A stretch of 64,000 nt of DNA from Thalassobacillus pellis (GTDB taxonomy: Bacteria; Bacillota; Bacilli; Bacillales; Halobacillaceae): positions 1 to 64,000 of the forward strand of contig NZ_JAFBDO010000001.1 in NCBI RefSeq assembly GCF_016908295.1. The letters are read 5' to 3'. Below the pieces are notes generated by a model. The model did no database searches, was not told the DNA's origin, and worked only from the letters and a program-made list of their open reading frames with translations. Shown in pieces: positions 60,408 to 64,000 of the stretch. The number at the start of each line of letters is the position of its first letter. The stretch's first letter is position 1. A program made the translations under genes and the position numbers.

Positions 60408-61133
60408 CTATGGTCTTGGATAATTCTGAATCATTGGATGAAGATGCAGTTCATCAATCAGCATATGCTTTGGCGCGCTGGCCATATGAACGATGGATGC
60501 AGCAATATCTTCCACTTTCAGCCATTTTTCTTTTTCAGGAAGTCCCTGCTTGCTGGCAGCGAAATACGTATCGACCATACCAGGATTAATGGTGCCTACG
60601 CGGATGCCACTTTCCCTGACCTCCTGAGCCACAGACCCCATGAAGCCTTGAACGGCATATTTCGTTGATGTGTACAAAGCACCGCCTTCCGGTATCGTAT
60701 AGCGGGATACATCAGAAGCGACTGTAATGATAGTACCGAATTCCTGCTTTTTCATAATAGGAATAACCGCTTTTGTGGCAAGGAATACACCTTCTACGTT
60801 GACAGCATAGGTCTTTCTCCATTCCTCAATCGTTACATCTTCCAGCTGCTTAAATTCACCGACTCCTGCGTTATTGATAAGAATATCAACTTTCCCGTAT
60901 GCCTTTTGTGTTGCCTGGACAACTTTTTCCACATCATTCTCGTTACTCACATCAGCTATAAAGGATTGGACGTGCTCAAATCCCTCATCCCTCAATTCCT
61001 GACCGGTACGGTGGATATCTTCCGAGCTTCCTAAGATAGAAAGCTTTACCCCCTCCTGTGCCAATTGGCGGGCTGCCTCTCTTCCTATTCCGCGGGAAGC
61101 CCCGGTCACGATTGCTGTCTGATCTTTTAACAT
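60408..61133 (-). CDS. short-chain dehydrogenase/reductase
   Basis: 241 residues from the ATG at 61133 with AAAGGATG upstream. NAD(P) site AIVTGASRGIGREAARQLAQ, NNAGVGEF, and catalytic Tyr/Lys in YTSTKYAVQGFMGSVAQEV are intact. It lies 14 bases after yhcX and is probably its operon partner. FabG-like; substrate unknown. Confidence 0.88.
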   Translation of the reverse strand: MLKDQTAIVTGASRGIGREAARQLAQEGVKLSILGSSEDIHRTGQELRDEGFEHVQSFIADVSNENDVEKVVQATQKAYGKVDILINNAGVGEFKQLEDVTIEEWRKTYAVNVEGVFLATKAVIPIMKKQEFGTIITVASDVSRYTIPEGGALYTSTKYAVQGFMGSVAQEVRESGIRVGTINPGMVDTYFAASKQGLPEKEKWLKVEDIAASIVHMASAPKHMLIDELHLHPMIQNYPRP

Positions 61134-61147
61134 CGACTCATCCTTTC

Positions 61148-62710
61148 TCACGTTCTTTCAGGTTTTACAATTGTATCAAGTTTATAATCCAGTTCAAATA
61201 AATCTCTGCGGCGATCATGCAGCTGTCTTACAGTTCCGGATTTGCGCTGCCTTCGCAATATTTCCAGGTCGACATCCCCGACCACGACCGTTTCCACATT
61301 AGCATTACATTCTCCTACGATTCCATCACGAGCAAATTCAAAATCAGACGGGGTAAAAATACCGGACTGAGCGTATTGAATGTCCATATTTTCCACCTGC
61401 GTCATATTACCGACCGTGCCGGCGATGACCGTATAAACCTGATTCTCCACGGCACGAGCCTGGGCACAATAACGGACTCGCAGATATCCCTGCCGATCAT
61501 CGGTGCAGAATGGTACGAAAATTATGTTTGCTCCTTGATCGACTGCATAACGGGCCAGTTCCGGGAATTGAATGTCATAACAGATTTGGATAGCGATTTT
61601 CCCGCAATCCGTATCAAACACTTTCACAGCATCCCCTGGCTGGATTCCCCACCATTTACGTTCATTAGGGGTTACATGAATTTTATATTGCTTTTCAATT
61701 GTTCCATCTCTCCGGAACAGATAAGAAATATTATAAATATGGTCGTCTTCTTCCACAAAATGCGAACCGCCAATAACATTAACATTGTATTTTACTGCGA
61801 GGCCAGTAAACAGCTCAATATAGTCTTCCGTAAATTCCGACAAACGCCTGACTGCTTTTGAAGGAACCTTCTCATCCAGGAACGACATAAGCTGGGTGGT
61901 GAAAATTTCCGGAAAAACGGCAAAATCAGAACCAAAATCAGCAGCCACGTCTACGTAGTATTCACACTGGCGCGCAAATTCCTCAAATGTATCAATATCT
62001 TTCATCATGTATTGAATGACCATGATTCTGACAGGAAAGCTTGTCTTGAAATGACGCTTTGACCTGGCCCGGTAATCGACATTATTCCATTCCATCAATG
62101 TCGCATACTTCGACGATTGCTTGTCATCGGGCAGATAATTCGGATTAATCCGCATAATGGAAAATCCATTCATGATCTGGAATGTAAGTACTGGATCATA
62201 GATGTTTTTATTAATTACTTCCTCTACATACTCCCGGGGACTTAATTCATCTTCGTATTTATGATAATTCGGGATTCTGCCTCCGATAATGATACTTTTC
62301 AAGTTAAGTTCACGGGCGAGGTCCTTCCTGGCTTCATACAGCCTGCGTCCTATTTTCATACCACGGAATTCTGGATGAACCATTATTTCAATGCCATACA
62401 AGTTATAGCCTTCATCATCATGGTTCGTGATATATCCTTCATCGGTAATATCGTCCCAGGTATGTTTATCGTCATATTCATCAAAGTTTACTATCAAGCT
62501 GGAGCAGCTGCCGATTATGTCACCATCGTATTCAACGACGAACTGCCCTTCCGCAAAATGGCGGAGATGGCTTTCCAAGTGTTCTCTTTTCCACGGCTCC
62601 ATATTAGGAAAACAAACCTTTTGAAGTTCCAATAATTCTTCAATATCTTTATCCTGCAGGTTTCTGACCCGCAGTTTTTTCTCAAATTGAGATAAATCGA
62701 GTTTAGACAT
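61148..62710 (-). CDS. yhcX: YhcX, GNAT domain fused to a nitrilase-like hydrolase
   Basis: 520 residues from the ATG at 62710 with AAAGGA upstream. N-terminal GNAT domain (about 1-190; PEFRGMKIGRRLYEARKDL) followed by a carbon-nitrogen hydrolase domain with Glu (FAVFPEIFTT), Lys (YKIHVTPNE) and Cys (AIQICYDIQFPELAR). B. subtilis YhcX has the same two-domain order. It probably hydrolyses an amide or transfers an acyl group; substrate unknown. First gene of a pair with the SDR. Confidence 0.92.
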   Translation of the reverse strand: MSKLDLSQFEKKLRVRNLQDKDIEELLELQKVCFPNMEPWKREHLESHLRHFAEGQFVVEYDGDIIGSCSSLIVNFDEYDDKHTWDDITDEGYITNHDDEGYNLYGIEIMVHPEFRGMKIGRRLYEARKDLARELNLKSIIIGGRIPNYHKYEDELSPREYVEEVINKNIYDPVLTFQIMNGFSIMRINPNYLPDDKQSSKYATLMEWNNVDYRARSKRHFKTSFPVRIMVIQYMMKDIDTFEEFARQCEYYVDVAADFGSDFAVFPEIFTTQLMSFLDEKVPSKAVRRLSEFTEDYIELFTGLAVKYNVNVIGGSHFVEEDDHIYNISYLFRRDGTIEKQYKIHVTPNERKWWGIQPGDAVKVFDTDCGKIAIQICYDIQFPELARYAVDQGANIIFVPFCTDDRQGYLRVRYCAQARAVENQVYTVIAGTVGNMTQVENMDIQYAQSGIFTPSDFEFARDGIVGECNANVETVVVGDVDLEILRRQRKSGTVRQLHDRRRDLFELDYKLDTIVKPERT

Positions 62711-62878
62711 AGGAATGATCCTTTCCACAATTTGCTTTCTCTTCTTATTCCCATCGTACTGAAAAATCAATCAGCTTGTCTAGTTTCCACCACCTGTGAA
62801 AATTAGTTTTTAGGGAAAATATTTTTTTCGAGTAAGAATGAAGCATCCCATCCATAATAAGAAAAAGGAGGCGATAAT

Positions 62879-63103
62879 ATGGCAGAACAAGTGGTTGCAG
62901 TAAGAAAAAATGGAGATGGAGATATCGTTGAATTAAAACTCTCGTCCGGCCAGATCGTCGATTACAAACAGGCACAGATGATGGCTGAGAACGAAGAAAT
63001 TGAACACGTCAACACCTTTAAAGGCAGAGACGGCGACAAACATTTACGAAGTGATGCAGACGGAGATCCAAGTAATAACCTCGATAACCTTCCAACCTTC
63101 TGA
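62879..63103 (+). CDS. DUF3892 protein
   Basis: 74 residues: VVAVRKNGDGDIVELKLSSG and VDYKQAQMMAENEEIEHVNT, then GRDGDKHLRSDADGDPSNNL, all typical of DUF3892. Small, acidic, without membrane segments. AAAGGAGGCG precedes the ATG, a strong site. Common in Bacilli beside spore genes; function unknown. Confidence 0.87.
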   Translation: MAEQVVAVRKNGDGDIVELKLSSGQIVDYKQAQMMAENEEIEHVNTFKGRDGDKHLRSDADGDPSNNLDNLPTF

Positions 63104-63195
63104 ACACAGCAGAAGATAGGTACAATTCGAAAGTTACCATTTCCTGGTTCTCCTGGGGTGGATAAATATGGTTCTCCCGGGGTGCCAAAAAATGC

Positions 63196-63230
63196 CAAAA
63201 AAGGACCGGGTATTTTCCTGGTCCTTTTTA
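63196..63230. terminator. bidirectional terminator
   Basis: AAAAAGGACCGGG and CCTGGTCCTTTTT arms around TATTTT. Confidence 0.9.
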
Positions 63231-63328
63231 TGTTATAGTTATGTAATGTTTAGGTAAATTTGTCCTAATTTGTTCCTTCATCATTTACAATGGAAGCATA
63301 TTCATCATTTTATATAAGGAGTGGGGTC

Positions 63329-63394
63329 ATGAACTGGAGGTTTTTAGGCAAGATTGCCGTAGCCCTCTTGGCCGTGTTACTGATTACTGCTTAA
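63329..63394 (+). CDS. 21-residue membrane peptide
   Basis: ATG at 63329 with AAGGAG upstream, stop at 63392. The frame MNWRFLGKIAVALLAVLLIT plus A is a short basic start and one hydrophobic helix. A terminator with a T-run lies at 63452-63493 on the plus strand, so a short transcript with a defined end is likely. Function unknown. Confidence 0.6.
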   Translation: MNWRFLGKIAVALLAVLLITA

Positions 63395-63451
63395 ATGATG
63401 CTATAGAGAAAACTTATTAAGCCATTATTTTTTATTATATTTGATATGATT

Positions 63452-63493
63452 GCCGTGATTGCTGTAATAACCTTACTGCAGTCACGGTTTTTT
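63452..63493 (+). terminator. terminator behind the 21-residue peptide gene
   Basis: CCGTGATTGC and GCAGTCACGG arms (one G-T pair) followed by T6 on the plus strand. It overlaps the stop of the convergent ABC gene. Confidence 0.8.
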
Positions 63494-64000
63494 ATGATTC
63501 ACCGCTTTGCCTGCTTTAATGATGTTGGTGAGTTCTTGAGACAGCTCTACCTCGCCGTTCAATAGGTCATCCATGTGTTTCGAATCACCCTCAAACACTT
63601 TCACACCTTCATCGAGAACAAGCATACGGCTGCAGAGCTGCTTCAGTTCATACCAGTCATGACTGATGAACACGAGGGTCATCCCGTTTTGATGAAGGCA
63701 CTGCAGCCACTCTAAAATATCCACTTTGGCTGCGATGTCAATTCCGACTGTGGGTTCATCCAATAAACATATCCTTGGCTCATGGAGCAAGCCAATACAA
63801 AGATTCAATTTTCGCTTCCATCCTCCTGATAGATCTTTTGTCCGCTTATCCATCACTTGATTAAGCCGCAAGATTTCCACCATACGATTGACATGTTGTG
63901 TATCCACCTTGTTCGATGCCAGACGGCTCCAAGCCGGTATTTGCTCCTTCACTTTCAACTCATCAAATAAGGCAATTTCCTGGGGAACATATCCAATCTG
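63482..64000 (-). CDS. ABC transporter ATPase, truncated by the window edge
   Basis: The last 173 or so residues of an ABC ATPase; the frame stays open to position 64000 (Q-loop IGYVPQEIALFDELKVKEQ). Signature LSGGWKRKLNLCIGLLHEPR, Walker B ICLLDEPTVGIDIAA and H-loop VFISHDWYELKQL are present; Walker A lies outside. The gene resembles NatA/exporter-type ATPases. A permease may follow or precede it outside the window. Confidence 0.88.
   Translation of the reverse strand, partial: QIGYVPQEIALFDELKVKEQIPAWSRLASNKVDTQHVNRMVEILRLNQVMDKRTKDLSGGWKRKLNLCIGLLHEPRICLLDEPTVGIDIAAKVDILEWLQCLHQNGMTLVFISHDWYELKQLCSRMLVLDEGVKVFEGDSKHMDDLLNGEVELSQELTNIIKAGKAVNHKKP

Overview
The window is chromosomal DNA of a low-GC, endospore-forming Bacillaceae bacterium. 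Spore genes are present (alpha/beta SASP, SpoVR, a YhcN-type lipoprotein, a YheC/D ATP-grasp protein). Gene order matches Bacillus subtilis in several places (yheB-yheA, a PucR-type regulator next to msmX, yhdB-yhcZ-yhcY-yhcX), Shine-Dalgarno sites are strong AGGAGG type, and a tyrosine T-box is present. Acidic proteins, an NhaC-type antiporter, a Ktr/Trk potassium channel and a TAXI-TRAP transporter suggest a moderate halophile of the Halobacillus/Virgibacillus/Oceanobacillus kind; this is an inference, not a species call.

Layout. 1-9.5 kb: 5' end of a group IIC intron sitting behind the yheA terminator, yheA-yheB, yheC/D, a CstR/YrkD-like sensor, a PucR-type regulator with msmX, a SASP, fumC, a possible micro-ORF/small-RNA unit and a zinc-dependent phospholipase-like gene. 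9.5-20.7 kb: transport and housekeeping genes (MFS, VanY-type carboxypeptidase, WrbA, ModABC, a CDF exporter, AzlCD). 20.8-25.4 kb: tyrosine T-box, two tandem 118-bp repeats, NhaC-family transporter, metallo-hydrolase, siderophore/cobalamin-binding-like protein, alpha/beta hydrolase. 25.7-38.4 kb: methionine aminopeptidase, acetyltransferases, an ABC exporter, SulP transporter, an ABC-F protein with an attenuator-like leader, NUDIX and SDR enzymes, and a dead IS1182-type transposase remnant. 38.4-45 kb: TAXI-TRAP operon, D-amino acid transaminase, and a divergent UMP-kinase paralogue preceded by a leader-peptide/terminator arrangement.

45.2-47.3 kb is the most striking locus. A 420-residue HTH-TPR regulator of the NprR/PlcR (RRNPP) type is followed, 12 bases after its stop, by a secreted precursor. 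That precursor consists of a signal peptide and ten head-to-tail copies of the decapeptide DRTAVGGLNS separated by short variable linkers. The ten copies are identical in protein but differ in codons, so the peptide itself appears to be under selection. The simplest reading is a peptide quorum-sensing cassette with a ten-copy pheromone precursor; known RRNPP precursors normally carry one copy.

47.3-64 kb: phosphotransferase-family protein, KtrB/KtrD-like channel, paired CrcB fluoride exporters, AraC-type regulator, SpoVR, thioredoxin reductase, small spore or hypothetical proteins, the yhdB/yhcZ/yhcY/yhcX block and an ABC ATPase cut by the window edge. Several genes shorter than 60 codons were found by eye: a DUF1540 protein, a 59-residue two-TM protein, a 21-residue membrane peptide and leader peptides. 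Four families of dispersed repeats lie between genes, one of them repeatedly next to terminators. No rRNA, tRNA, CRISPR array or prophage was seen.
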